A stretch of 64,000 nucleotides of DNA from an uncultured Bacteroidales bacterium (GCA_902765485.1 CACWZZ010000003.1:62001-126000); one strand, 5' to 3'; positions 45,011 through 54,606 are shown, numbered from the stretch's first letter. Notes: generated by a model not told the origin, from the sequence alone. Numbers and translations: made by a program.

Positions 45011-46570
45011 TCATGCCTCCGGTTTCATCGTCGGGAAGAGTAGCACTTCTTGGATGGTCGGTTGACCGGTCATGAGGATCGCCAAACGGTCGATACCGAT
45101 ACCGATACCGGATGTCGGCGGCATACCGTATTCGAGTGCGCGCATGAAATCATGGTCGATTACCATAGCTTCGTCATCGCCTTTGTCTGCCAACTTCATC
45201 TGTTCTACGAAACGGTTGTATTGGTCGATCGGGTCGTTCAGTTCCGAATACGCATTGGCTAACTCTTTGCCGTTCACCATCAGCTCGAAACGCTCGGTCA
45301 GACCGGGTTTCGAACGGTGCATCTTGGTCAGAGGAGACATCTCTACCGGATAATCGGTAATGAAAGTCGGTTGGATAAACGTGCCCTCGCAGGTCTCGCC
45401 GAAAATCTCGTCGATCAACTTGCCTTTGCCCATGTGCTCCGTGTCCTCTACGCCCAGTTTCTTTGCCTCTGCGCGGATGGCTTCTTCGTCCATCGAAGCA
45501 AGGTCGAGACCGGTTTTCTCTTTGATGGCATCAAGGATCGGCAGACGGCGGTAAGGAGCCTTGAAATCAATCTCGTTCTCGCCCACTTTGACCTTGGTCG
45601 TGCCGTTCACAGCGATCGCGATCTTCTCCAATAACTGCTCCGTGAAGCCCATCATCCAGTTATAATCTTTGTATTGCACATAGAGCTCCATGCAGGTGAA
45701 CTCGGGGTTGTGGCTGCGGTCCATTCCTTCGTTGCGGAAGTTACGTCCGATCTCATATACACCTTCGAAACCGCCGACAATCAGTCGTTTCAGATACAGC
45801 TCCGTCGCGATACGCAGGTACATATCCACGTCCAGCGAGTTATGATGCGTGATGAACGGACGCGCGCTGGCTCCTCCTGCGATCTGTTGCAGAATAGGAG
45901 TCTCCACCTCGGTATAACCTGCCTCGTCGAATACTTGCCTCATCGTCCTTAAAATGGTAGCGCGTTTGAGGAACGTATCTTTGACTCCTTCGTTCACCAC
46001 GAGATCCACATAACGCTGGCGGTAACGCTGCTCCGGATCGTTGAAGCCGTCGTAAGCCACGCCGTCTTTGTATTTGACGATCGGCAGCGGACGAAGACTC
46101 TTTGCCAGCACGGTCAGTTTCTTGGCGTGCACGGAAATCTCGCCCATCTGCGTACGGAAGACGAAGCCCTCAATACCGATGAAATCGCCGATGTCTAATA
46201 GTTTCTTGAATACCACATTGTACATCTGCTGCTCCACGGTCGTAGGCTGTTCACCTTCGGCTACCGGAGCTTGGATGTCGTCGCGGCTGACATAGACTTG
46301 AATACGTCCCTTCGAATCCTGAATCTCGATAAAAGACGCTTTGCCCATGATTCGCTTGCTCATCAGTCGTCCCGCAATCCGCACCGTGTCGCCGGTGTGC
46401 CATTCTGATTGCTGATGGCTGCCTTCTGATGGCTCATCTACAAAACCGGCTTTGATCTCCGTCGAGTAGCCGGTCACTTCATACTCGGCTGCAGGATAGG
46501 GATCGATTCCCATTTCGCGCATCGTTTGCAGACTCTGCCGCCGTACTTGTTCTTGTTCGCTTAATTCCAT
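45011..46570 (-). CDS. lysS: Lysyl-tRNA synthetase, class II
   Basis: 519 residues with the N-terminal OB-fold anticodon domain, motif 2 (FRNEGMDRSHNPEFTCMELY region) and motif 3 (GIGIGIDRLAI). In the first 60 residues an in-frame heptamer tract adds PSEGSHQQSEW between two strands before the GDTVRIAGR strand. It heads the lysS-gpsA-pgi operon and has its own promoter. Confidence 0.97.
   Translation of the reverse strand: MELSEQEQVRRQSLQTMREMGIDPYPAAEYEVTGYSTEIKAGFVDEPSEGSHQQSEWHTGDTVRIAGRLMSKRIMGKASFIEIQDSKGRIQVYVSRDDIQAPVAEGEQPTTVEQQMYNVVFKKLLDIGDFIGIEGFVFRTQMGEISVHAKKLTVLAKSLRPLPIVKYKDGVAYDGFNDPEQRYRQRYVDLVVNEGVKDTFLKRATILRTMRQVFDEAGYTEVETPILQQIAGGASARPFITHHNSLDVDMYLRIATELYLKRLIVGGFEGVYEIGRNFRNEGMDRSHNPEFTCMELYVQYKDYNWMMGFTEQLLEKIAIAVNGTTKVKVGENEIDFKAPYRRLPILDAIKEKTGLDLASMDEEAIRAEAKKLGVEDTEHMGKGKLIDEIFGETCEGTFIQPTFITDYPVEMSPLTKMHRSKPGLTERFELMVNGKELANAYSELNDPIDQYNRFVEQMKLADKGDDEAMVIDHDFMRALEYGMPPTSGIGIGIDRLAILMTGQPTIQEVLLFPTMKPEA
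46403..46436 (-). repeat. In-frame CTGATNN heptamer tract in lysS
   Basis: Plus-strand TTCTGAT, TGCTGAT, GGCTGCC, TTCTGAT, GGCTCAT. Confidence 0.85.
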
Positions 46571-46629
46571 ATAGATATAATTTTATTGTCCTTTGGGTCG
46601 GTTTTTGCGCATACTACGCAATTTGGGTG

Positions 46630-46661
46630 CAAAGATACTACAAAAAAATGACATACGCAAA
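46630..46661 (-). promoter_or_regulatory. Promoter for lysS-gpsA-pgi
   Basis: Minus strand TTTG (46661-46658), 20 bases, TATCTTTG (46637-46630). Confidence 0.8.
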
Positions 46662-46696
46662 TAGAAAAGACAAAATTTATAAAAAATGTTCGCGCG

Positions 46697-46728
46697 CTTG
46701 TGTATATGAGAAAAATATTGTACTTTTG
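46697..46728 (+). promoter_or_regulatory. Promoter for the 46.8-kb lipoprotein
   Basis: CTTG at 46697-46700, 20 bases, TACTTTTG at 46721-46728; leader of about 60 bases. Confidence 0.8.
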
Positions 46729-46791
46729 TAGCCGATTTGTATTAAATTGTTAAACGGGAAATAATAATTGCTTAATAATAAAAGTATAGTT

Positions 46792-47598
46792 ATGAAAAAG
46801 ATTATCTATTTCTTCCTGGCTGCATCGATGATGATGTTAGTTGCCTGTGGCGGCGGTGCTGATGCCAACTATGACGAACAGAACATCCAAAAAACAGCAA
46901 CCACTCTTCGATCTCTGCTCAAAAAAGGAGCATCCTTTGATGAGGTGGACCAAGCCCTCATAAAAGCCGGCTTTGTCAGAAAAGCGGAGGATGAACCATC
47001 ATTGAGTCCGGCGGCACGTGCCCCGAAAAAGTATATTAACAGTGTTGCTACCTACTTCTTAAATGCACCTGAAGATTTCCAAGGAATTTATAACTATGAT
47101 GGCGACGCAGACCCCAAAAAAATTGTGGGATTCAATAGAATAGTGGCTTCCAATAGAATCTTTGCAGAGGTGTATCTTGATTATGACTTCTATGATAATC
47201 TAAGAACTTTCGATATTTCCTTTGTCATGAACAAAGATTTGGCGCAAGACCACTCTTTCTTTATTAAGTTGGACAATGCGATTTATGACGAACTCGATCT
47301 TGAGCCGAACACTTTTGAAGGCACTCTCTACAATTCTTATAAGGACTGTGTAAATCAACAGAATAGCCAAACATTCTCGGACCGCGAGAAATATTTCGCA
47401 GCGATTACGAACCTGCAATCTGTTTACACGTATGAAACATATGATATCGTCTTTAGGAATACTGAATATAGAACCACTATGGAATGGCAGAATCTTTCCG
47501 ATGAGGTATATAGCGAAGAAAATGAGAGTAAACTCGGCTATAAACCTTATGTTTACGGTTACATAGGGATTAGTGGGCTTATCCGCACAGAAGATTAA
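46792..47598 (+). CDS. Hypothetical lipoprotein
   Basis: From ATG 46792 the protein has 268 residues with a lipoprotein signal (KKIIYFFLAASMMMLVAC, lipidated Cys19) followed by GGG and acidic residues, which often marks surface export in Bacteroidota. The mature part starts with a helical SmpA-like stretch (LRSLLKKGASFDEVDQALIKAGF) and a mixed alpha/beta domain. I do not recognise the family. The gene is richer in AT than its neighbours, which may mean transfer. Confidence 0.75.
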   Translation: MKKIIYFFLAASMMMLVACGGGADANYDEQNIQKTATTLRSLLKKGASFDEVDQALIKAGFVRKAEDEPSLSPAARAPKKYINSVATYFLNAPEDFQGIYNYDGDADPKKIVGFNRIVASNRIFAEVYLDYDFYDNLRTFDISFVMNKDLAQDHSFFIKLDNAIYDELDLEPNTFEGTLYNSYKDCVNQQNSQTFSDREKYFAAITNLQSVYTYETYDIVFRNTEYRTTMEWQNLSDEVYSEENESKLGYKPYVYGYIGISGLIRTED

Positions 47599-47679
47599 TC
47601 TTCATTTTTTTATTTGGCGCGTCAGTACGCTTGGTACGGTGATATAAAAATAAACAACTCATTGAATAGTATTAGTCTT

Positions 47680-49056
47680 ATGGACAAACAGACGCAGATG
47701 TATGTGGACGCTTTCATGGCGGACCTCATTAAGAAAAACCCCGGTGAGAGTGAGTTCCACCAGGCAGTAAAAGAAGTTGTTGAGTCGGTAGCTCCGATGA
47801 TTATGGCATATCCCTATTTGCGAGAGCAGAAAGTGATGGAGCGGATCGTGGAACCCGAGCGCGTGATTATGTTCCGCGTACCATGGATGGACGACCAGGG
47901 CGAAGTGCAAATCAACCGCGGCTTCCGTGTGCAGATGAACTCTGCCATCGGTCCGTACAAAGGCGGAATCCGTTTTCATGCCTCTGTCAACCTCTCGATC
48001 ATGAAGTTCCTTGCTTTCGAGCAGACATTCAAGAATGCACTCACAACCCTTCCGATGGGTGGTGCCAAAGGCGGATCGGACTTCTCGCCGCGCGGCAAAT
48101 CGGACGCCGAAGTGATGCGTTTCTGCCAGAGTTTTATGACGGAACTCCAGCGGCATATCGGAGCGGATACGGATGTGCCTGCCGGAGATATAGGTGTCGG
48201 CGGACGCGAGATCGGATATATGTTTGGACAGTACAAACGTCTGCGTGACGAATTTACCGGCACGCTGACCGGAAAAGGTCAGATGTGGGGCGGATCGCTC
48301 ATGCGTCCCGAAGCAACCGGATACGGAGCTTGTTATTTTGCCGAAGCCATGCTGGCTACCCGTGGCGAGTCCTTCGAGGGCAAACGTGTCTGCATCTCCG
48401 GAGCAGGAAACGTGGCGCAGTTTGCCGCACAGAAAGCCATGCGCCTTGGAGCCAAAGTGCTCACGCTCTCCGATTCCAACGGATTTATCTATGACGAAGA
48501 GGGACTCAACGAGGAGAAACTGAATTATATCTTCGAACTCAAGAACGTCCGCCGCGGACGAATCAAAGAGTACGTCACCAAATACCCGCAGGCGAAATAC
48601 TTCGAGAACGAGCGTCCGTGGCGAATCCCGTGCGACATCGCTATGCCGTGCGCTACCCAGAACGAGATTGAGAAAGCCGATGCGGAGAACCTGATCAAAA
48701 ACGGTTGCTTCTGCGTGACCGAAGGTGCCAACATGCCCTCTACGCCCGAAGCGATCGCCATCTTCCAAGGAGCGAAGATCCTCTATAGTCCGGGCAAAGC
48801 GTCCAACGCCGGCGGCGTAGCAACTTCCGGTCTCGAAATGACCCAGAACTCCATGCGCCTCAAATGGACAGCCGAAGAAGTGGACGCACGTCTCCGTACG
48901 ATCATGGCAGACATCCATGCCGCCTGCCTCAAATACGGCACCGAACCCGAAAATCTCGGTCCTGACGGCAAACCGTATATCAATTACGTCAAAGGTGCCA
49001 ACATCGCCGGCTTCATGAAAGTGGCCAACGCCATGGTCGAGCAAGGGCTTGTATGA
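47680..49056 (+). CDS. gdhA: Glutamate dehydrogenase, NADP-type hexameric
   Basis: Interconverts 2-oxoglutarate plus ammonia and glutamate. The ATG at 47680 gives 458 residues; a longer frame to 47614 lacks family sequence. Catalytic segment GGAKGGSDFSPRGKSDAEVMRF with the active lysine, the PAGDIGVGGREIGY loop, and the Rossmann motif SGAGNVAQFA are intact. The promoter is weak in sequence: the best -7 candidate is TACGCTTG at about 47630. A strong hairpin follows the gene. Confidence 0.96.
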   Translation: MDKQTQMYVDAFMADLIKKNPGESEFHQAVKEVVESVAPMIMAYPYLREQKVMERIVEPERVIMFRVPWMDDQGEVQINRGFRVQMNSAIGPYKGGIRFHASVNLSIMKFLAFEQTFKNALTTLPMGGAKGGSDFSPRGKSDAEVMRFCQSFMTELQRHIGADTDVPAGDIGVGGREIGYMFGQYKRLRDEFTGTLTGKGQMWGGSLMRPEATGYGACYFAEAMLATRGESFEGKRVCISGAGNVAQFAAQKAMRLGAKVLTLSDSNGFIYDEEGLNEEKLNYIFELKNVRRGRIKEYVTKYPQAKYFENERPWRIPCDIAMPCATQNEIEKADAENLIKNGCFCVTEGANMPSTPEAIAIFQGAKILYSPGKASNAGGVATSGLEMTQNSMRLKWTAEEVDARLRTIMADIHAACLKYGTEPENLGPDGKPYINYVKGANIAGFMKVANAMVEQGLV

Positions 49057-49065
49057 TAGTCGGTT

Positions 49066-49096
49066 CTTGGTAGTCGCAAAACCTGCGACTACCAAG
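49066..49096 (+). terminator. Perfect 13-base hairpin after gdhA
   Basis: CTTGGTAGTCGCA and TGCGACTACCAAG pair perfectly around AAACC, with outer GTCGGT (49059-49064) and ACCGAC (49110 region) that can extend the fold. There is no U-run, so it may be an RNA-stabilising end or a mobile-element scar. Confidence 0.65.
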
Positions 49097-49153
49097 GCGA
49101 CTTGCCGGAAAGACCGACAGTTTCCAAAATGGAAATAGTTAGAGAGTAAAGCA

Positions 49154-50167
49154 ATGAACGAGGAACCCATTGAAAATAGAGGAGAGATAATCATTTATCG
49201 TGCGGAAGACAACACAGTCCAACTCGATGTGCGCATGGAGAACGAAACCGTGTGGCTGACACAAGACCAGATGGCTCAACTCTTTGACCGTAACAGGACG
49301 GTTATTGGACGACATATAAGCAACATTTTCTCCGAAGGAGAATTGGATGAATCCTTGTCGTGTGCAAAATTTGCACATAACAAGAATTATGGTCGTCGAG
49401 CAGGATTTAGTAAAGAAGTGGAGACAAAAATCTACAACCTCGATGTAATCATCTCCGTCGGTTATCGTGTTAAGTCCCAACGGGGTGTTCAATTCCGCCA
49501 ATGGGCAAACAGAATTCTCAAAGATTACCTCGTCAAAGGCTACGCCGTCAATGAAAAGTTGCGCCGTGAGCAGTTGTCGGATCTGCGGCAGTTGGTTCAG
49601 ATTGTAGGACGCACGGTGCAAAGTAAGGCGGTGGAAAGTGCGGATGAGACGCAGGCTATCTTCGATGTTGTTTTGGACTATACGTATGCGCTGGATACAT
49701 TAGATAACTATGATTACGAGCGTCTGACCGTCAAAGAGACGACGCCCGAAGAGCGATTCCATGCCACGTACGAGAACGCCATGCAGACCATTGCTGCGCT
49801 GCGTGAGAAGTTCGGCGGTAGCACTTTGTTTGGTAACGAAAAAGACGACTCGTTCAAAAGCAGTATAGGTCAGATTTATCAGACCTTTGGAGGAAAGGAC
49901 CTCTATCCGAGTGTGGAGGAGAAAGCAGCGATGTTGCTGTATTTGGTGACTAAGAACCACTCCTTTTCGGACGGCAACAAACGTATTGCGGCTACGTTGT
50001 TCCTGTGGTTTCTAAACAACAACGGCATTCTCTATCGCGAGGATGGCACTAAACGTCTGGCAGACAATACCCTTGTCGCCCTGACTCTTATGATTGCCGA
50101 AAGCCGCACAGAAGAAAAAGACACCATGGTCAAAGTGGTGGTGAATTTGATTAACCAAAAGAACTAA
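49154..50167 (+). CDS. RhuM-family protein with C-terminal Fic/Doc domain
   Basis: 337 residues. Residues about 10-130 match the RhuM (virulence protein) helix-turn-helix-like domain (VWLTQDQMAQLFDRNRTVIGRHI, and KIYNLDVIISVGYRVKS). Residues about 200-330 form a Fic/Doc domain with the core HSFSDGNKR (His269 to Arg277), all catalytic positions of HxFxDGNxR kept. Fic enzymes usually transfer AMP, and Doc phosphorylates EF-Tu. RhuM-Fic fusions are often found in mobile defence or toxin loci. No obvious antitoxin gene is next to it. Confidence 0.9.
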   Translation: MNEEPIENRGEIIIYRAEDNTVQLDVRMENETVWLTQDQMAQLFDRNRTVIGRHISNIFSEGELDESLSCAKFAHNKNYGRRAGFSKEVETKIYNLDVIISVGYRVKSQRGVQFRQWANRILKDYLVKGYAVNEKLRREQLSDLRQLVQIVGRTVQSKAVESADETQAIFDVVLDYTYALDTLDNYDYERLTVKETTPEERFHATYENAMQTIAALREKFGGSTLFGNEKDDSFKSSIGQIYQTFGGKDLYPSVEEKAAMLLYLVTKNHSFSDGNKRIAATLFLWFLNNNGILYREDGTKRLADNTLVALTLMIAESRTEEKDTMVKVVVNLINQKN

Positions 50168-50215
50168 AGGGGGATAACAAACGCTCCCCGATGGGTTTAT
50201 AAAGCAAAAAGAAAG

Positions 50216-51073
50216 ATGTTAGGATTTATTATCATTCTTATCCTTCTTCTCATAGGAGCCGGAGTATGGAGTATGCAAATAAAGGCAAATTCCGAAGGGA
50301 ACAAATTTCTACAAATGTTCCCTTATTGGGTTATTGCGTACGGAGTATCATTAGCACTGCTTTGTCCCGTTGCTTTCTTTAGTATCTGGGAACATAATAT
50401 TGATTTTATTCTCACGTGTGTAGTGCTAAGTATAGCACTTGTTTTTGCTCTTCTGATTATTGCAGCCTTTGTTGTTGCCATCATAAAGAAACAATATCGC
50501 AATGCCGGAAGAATCGTGGGAATAGGTGTATTGTTGATAATTTATACATTTATAGTATCTCTGTTCGCTGGAATGGGGGAAGGGGCATTTGACAATTTCG
50601 GGAAGCGTCATCCTATTCCAGAAGGAATGGAATATGAAGAAACTAATGTTGCAGAAGGGTGGTATTCTTGTTACCGTACTCAGCAAGAATGGGATAGTGT
50701 AATAAGTGAGCGCAAGTTCCTGCTCACAGGAGGAAATGGAATTTATCGTTATATGGCATATTTACCTCCGATGGATGAAGAAGGAGATATTTATTTGAAA
50801 ATGTATGAAGCAACGACTAATCTCCCCTTATCGGAGAAAGTTGTAAAAAATAGGTCTAACATCCATATTCTCCCTTCTGATACAGCTATAATCTATCAAA
50901 TGAAAGAAAATAGTTCGTGGTCAGAGAATATGAGTGAGGCTCTAGTTATAGATGAAGGATCTTGGGAGGATTACTATGCTGCGCGTACTGAATTGTGGTT
51001 CCGGCCTACCAAAGGTGGTGAGGAACGACTTATTTATAGTAAGATATTCCGTATCGAAGGCTATTCAAGATAA
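50216..51073 (+). CDS. Hypothetical membrane protein
   Basis: 285 residues with four membrane helices in the first 120 residues (GFIIILILLLIGAGVWSM; WVIAYGVSLALLCPVAFFS; DFILTCVVLSIALVFALLIIAAF; GRIVGIGVLLIIYTFIVSL) and a soluble extracytoplasmic part. No known family seen. The AT content is much higher than around it, and with the RhuM-Fic gene it may form an acquired pair. Confidence 0.7.
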   Translation: MLGFIIILILLLIGAGVWSMQIKANSEGNKFLQMFPYWVIAYGVSLALLCPVAFFSIWEHNIDFILTCVVLSIALVFALLIIAAFVVAIIKKQYRNAGRIVGIGVLLIIYTFIVSLFAGMGEGAFDNFGKRHPIPEGMEYEETNVAEGWYSCYRTQQEWDSVISERKFLLTGGNGIYRYMAYLPPMDEEGDIYLKMYEATTNLPLSEKVVKNRSNIHILPSDTAIIYQMKENSSWSENMSEALVIDEGSWEDYYAARTELWFRPTKGGEERLIYSKIFRIEGYSR

Positions 51074-51107
51074 AAATAATTACGTGAGCAATACAAGTGT
51101 GTAGCAA

Positions 51108-51413
51108 GTGAAAGCGAAGTGGGTGAATATAGTGGATCGGTTGCAGGGGAATGTGGATCAGAGACATTATGCACGGCGGATTCCAGGAAATGTGGAATGG
51201 GCTGCCGTGTGTGCGAAGCCGGAGTTGAGCAAGAAAGCAAAGAAAGCAAAAGCAGAACACCCAACGGCAAAAGCCTTTGCAGAACTGATGGCGGAGACAA
51301 AGGCTATCATGCATGATCCGGTGCGTAAGGCGGAATGGCAGGCACGATATGAGGAGGCTGTGCGGAAGGCAAGGAAATATAACAAGCCTATACAAGGGAG
51401 GCTGGAAAGGTGA
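51108..51413 (+). CDS. Small hypothetical helical protein
   Basis: GTG start at 51108 (a stop codon lies two codons upstream) gives 101 residues, very rich in Lys and Ala, with HPTAKAFAELMAETKAI and DPVRKAEWQARYEEAVRKA helices. I recall short Bacteroidota proteins with a like AKAFxELMA...DPxxKxxW pattern, of unknown role. The stop codon lies in a GAAAGGT heptamer tract. Confidence 0.5.
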   Translation: MKAKWVNIVDRLQGNVDQRHYARRIPGNVEWAAVCAKPELSKKAKKAKAEHPTAKAFAELMAETKAIMHDPVRKAEWQARYEEAVRKARKYNKPIQGRLER

Positions 51414-51622
51414 AAATTGAAAGGTGAAAGGATGAAAGCAGGGTATTCTCCCGTAGATGTCAGGGTGACGTCATAGTGAGCACCCGATGAGCATCCGATG
51501 AGCACCCGATCAGCATCCGATGGAGACAGGAGGAAGAGTCGGGGAAGCCGGAAAGTCCGGAAAGTCAGAAAACACCGGAGAAACCAGATAGTCCGGAAAC
51601 TCTGGAAAATCCAGAAAAAAAC
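51405..51622 (+). repeat. Composite repeat region: 7-, 11- and 9-base tandem units
   Basis: 51405-51437: GAAAGGT/GAAAATT 7-base units. About 51477-51522: four 11-base units GAGCACCCGAT/GAGCATCCGAT. 51542-51622: nine 9-base units of GAAAGTCCG type. It ends 10 bases before the next gene. I see no protein gene or promoter in it. Confidence 0.9.
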
Positions 51623-51632
51623 AACCACATAA

Positions 51633-54575
51633 ATGAAAAGCAATACCTATACATCGTTAATGGAGAGGCGGGTACGCCGGATACTTCTTGTCTGCAATAA
51701 CTATGACAGTTTTGCGCTGGAAGAGGACGGGCGTATTGACGTGCAGATCGCGCAGGAATATGCCGAACTCAACCTCTCTAATCCGCCGGCTATCACCCGC
51801 GCGGAAACAACGGATGAAGCACTCTCGCTCATCAATGACGATGCTTCTTTTGACCTCATTCTATTGGTGTATAGCGCAGGAGGAAGCGAGGTGTGGGATT
51901 TTGCTGCGGAGGCGAAGCAGAAACTGCCGGAATGCCCGATCGTCATCCTCTCCTCCTTCAGCAAAGAGGTGTACCGCCGAGTGGAGCAGCAGGACAAATC
52001 CAATGTGGATTACCTCTTTAACTGGAATAACTCCACCGACCTGATTATTGCGATCATCAAACTGATAGAGGACCGCCTGAATGCCGAGCACGATATTTTG
52101 GACGAAGGCGTGCGCGCGATCCTCTTGGTGGAGGACTCCGTGCGGTATTACTCGACATACCTGCCGTTGCTCTACAAGCTGGTTTTGCAACAGAACGCCA
52201 TCGCCATCCGCGATGCGCTGAATGAGAAGCAGCAACTCCTCCGCAAGCGAGCGAGACCCAAAGTGCTACTCGCTACGTGCTACGACGAAGCAGTCGAACT
52301 ATACAACCGTTTCGGCAAGAACATGCTCGGAGTCATCTCCGATGTGGGATTTGTGATACACAAAGGCGAACCTTCCTCCGCGGAGAAACTGGATGCCGGA
52401 GTGGACCTGTGCAAACTCATCCGTGAGGACAATCCCACAATGCCTTTCCTCATGCAATCCTCCCAGGAATCGATCAAATCCGTGGCGCGCAAACTCAATG
52501 TTGGCTTTGTGGTCAAGAAATCAAAGACTTTGACCCAAGAGGTGAGCGAATACATCGAGCGTGAGTTCGGTTTTGGAGACTTCATAGCCCGCGATCCGAG
52601 AACCGGTAGAGAGATAGCCCGCGCCTCTGATCTGGAGGGATTCGAGCGTATTATCTCTACGATCTCACCGGCTGCTTTCCGGCGGTTGAGCGATAACAAC
52701 TACCTTTCCAAATGGCTCTTTGCACGCGGTCTGTTCTCGGTCGGGAGACCTGTGAGCGCGCTTAAGATCCAAGACGAAACGGACATAGAGAATGTGCGCC
52801 AAATGAACATCCGTCTCATTCACGATTACCGCATCAACCAAGCGCTCGGCGTGGTTGCCAAATACGCGCCGGACACTTATAATGATACCATCTGGTTTGC
52901 CCGTTGCGGCAACGGAGCGATGGGCGGAAAGGGCAGGGGACTTGCTTTCCTTAACCACATGTTGCAGAAATACGACCTCTACGACCGCTGGCCCGAAACG
53001 CGTGTGCTCGTACCGCGCACGATGGTGGTCACTACCGACTATTTCGACCGCTTTATCCATGAGAACGGGCTGCAGTATGTGATCAATGCCGATCTGACGG
53101 ATGAGGAATTGCTTTCGGAGTTTGTGGCAGCCATGTTACCGATGGACTTGCGCGAAGCTTTGCGCCATTTTATCCGCGTAACGAACCGGTCGCTCGCTAT
53201 TCGTTCGTCCTCCAAACTGGAAGATTCATATTACCAGCCGTTCGCGGGCGTCTATAGCACATATATGATTCCGCACACAGAGAATGAGGACCAGCAGCTG
53301 AGAATGTTATCCAAAGCGATCAAGTCGGTCTATGCTTCGGTCTATTTCGCGGCGTCGAGAGGATATATTGTCTCCACGGGCAATGTGCCTTCTGAAGAAA
53401 AAATGGCTATCGTGCTGCAGGAAATATGTGGTGAAACCGAAGGAAATTACTATTTCCCTGTCATCTCCGGAGTAGCGCGGAGTATCAATTTCTACCCAGT
53501 GGGAAAAGAGAAACCCGAAGACGGCATTGTGAAGATCGCCTATGGATTAGGCAAAGCCGTTGTAGATGGCGAACAAGTGCTCCGTTTTTCGCCTAAATAT
53601 CCGAAGAATGTGCTCCAAACATCCACGGTCGATCTCGCTATGCGCGAGACCCAGCAATCCATGCTGGCGCTTTCCCTCAGCCCGGAGCGCTTCAAAACGT
53701 CTATAGACGACGCCGTCAATCTGGAGCGAATCCCGATTCACGAATGTGGTCAATTCGAGAGCCTCAAACTGATTGCTTCGACATACGACCGCGAAAATTT
53801 GCGCATTGTGGATTCCTGTTACCCGGACGGACCGCGGATTGTTACGTTTGCGCCCCAATTGAAATTCAACACGTTCCCTCTCGCCGATATTATCCAACAC
53901 CTATTGGATATTGCGCGCGAGGAAATCAAGACGCCGGTGGAGATAGAGTTCGCGGTCAATCTGGAGCACGAACCGCAAATCTTCCATGTGCTGCAGATAC
54001 GTCCCATTTCCGCGGACAGCCTGACAGCCAAAGTGGAGTGGGAGAATGTTGATGAAAACGGTGCTTTCCTGCGTTCCGGCAATGCGCTTGGAATAGGAAA
54101 AATAGAGGATGTAAGCGATATTATCTATCTGCGCAAAGAGGCTTTCGATGTACTCCGTACGCAAGAGATGGCGGCTACGCTGCGCGAATGGAACAACAAA
54201 ATGCGCATGGAGGGACGTCAATACCTGCTCATCGGTTTCGGACGATGGGGATCGCAAATACCGACGCTCGGCGTGCCGGTGCAATGGGGAGATATCAGCG
54301 AAGCAAAAGCCATAGCCGAATGTTCTTTGCCCGATTTCAGAATCGAACCTTCACAAGGATCGCATTTCTTCCAGAATATGACCTCTTTCAATGTGGGGTA
54401 TATCAACGTCGATCCATGGGCAAGACCTCTCACGGACGGATATGAACAGACTGTATTGGATGCGCTACCGGCTGTGGAAGAAACGGAACTTATCCGCCAT
54501 GTGCGCCTTGACAAACCGCTGGAGATGTATATTGACGGCTTTGCCAACAAAGCAATTATTAAGCATAATGTTTAA
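51633..54575 (+). CDS. PEP/pyruvate-binding kinase domain with two N-terminal receiver-like domains
   Basis: 980 residues. A receiver-like fold at about 15-140 lacks the acidic pocket, and a second at about 161-310 keeps acidic residues (LLVEDSV near 164-170, SDVGF near 236). From about 400 to 800 lies the ATP-grasp domain of PEP synthase/PPDK: GGKGRG (431-436) and AIRSSSKLEDSYYQPFAGVY (522-541). The swivelling phosphohistidine domain and the PEP-binding barrel are missing, so the full PEP-synthase reaction cannot occur in this chain. Similar proteins occur in Bacteroidales. It may be a signal-controlled kinase of another protein. Confidence 0.85.
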   Translation: MKSNTYTSLMERRVRRILLVCNNYDSFALEEDGRIDVQIAQEYAELNLSNPPAITRAETTDEALSLINDDASFDLILLVYSAGGSEVWDFAAEAKQKLPECPIVILSSFSKEVYRRVEQQDKSNVDYLFNWNNSTDLIIAIIKLIEDRLNAEHDILDEGVRAILLVEDSVRYYSTYLPLLYKLVLQQNAIAIRDALNEKQQLLRKRARPKVLLATCYDEAVELYNRFGKNMLGVISDVGFVIHKGEPSSAEKLDAGVDLCKLIREDNPTMPFLMQSSQESIKSVARKLNVGFVVKKSKTLTQEVSEYIEREFGFGDFIARDPRTGREIARASDLEGFERIISTISPAAFRRLSDNNYLSKWLFARGLFSVGRPVSALKIQDETDIENVRQMNIRLIHDYRINQALGVVAKYAPDTYNDTIWFARCGNGAMGGKGRGLAFLNHMLQKYDLYDRWPETRVLVPRTMVVTTDYFDRFIHENGLQYVINADLTDEELLSEFVAAMLPMDLREALRHFIRVTNRSLAIRSSSKLEDSYYQPFAGVYSTYMIPHTENEDQQLRMLSKAIKSVYASVYFAASRGYIVSTGNVPSEEKMAIVLQEICGETEGNYYFPVISGVARSINFYPVGKEKPEDGIVKIAYGLGKAVVDGEQVLRFSPKYPKNVLQTSTVDLAMRETQQSMLALSLSPERFKTSIDDAVNLERIPIHECGQFESLKLIASTYDRENLRIVDSCYPDGPRIVTFAPQLKFNTFPLADIIQHLLDIAREEIKTPVEIEFAVNLEHEPQIFHVLQIRPISADSLTAKVEWENVDENGAFLRSGNALGIGKIEDVSDIIYLRKEAFDVLRTQEMAATLREWNNKMRMEGRQYLLIGFGRWGSQIPTLGVPVQWGDISEAKAIAECSLPDFRIEPSQGSHFFQNMTSFNVGYINVDPWARPLTDGYEQTVLDALPAVEETELIRHVRLDKPLEMYIDGFANKAIIKHNV

Positions 54576-54578
54576 CAA

Positions 54579-54606
54579 GTAATTCATAATTCTTAATTTT
54601 TAATTG
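54579..54606 (+). repeat. TAATTNN heptamer tract before the Na/Pi cotransporter
   Basis: Units GTAATTC, ATAATTC, TTAATTT, TTAATTG end three bases before the start codon of the cotransporter gene. Confidence 0.75.

Noticed and set aside
47659..49194. 511-codon open frame antisense to gdhA
   Set aside because: Shadow of gdhA, caused by codon bias; no domain pattern.
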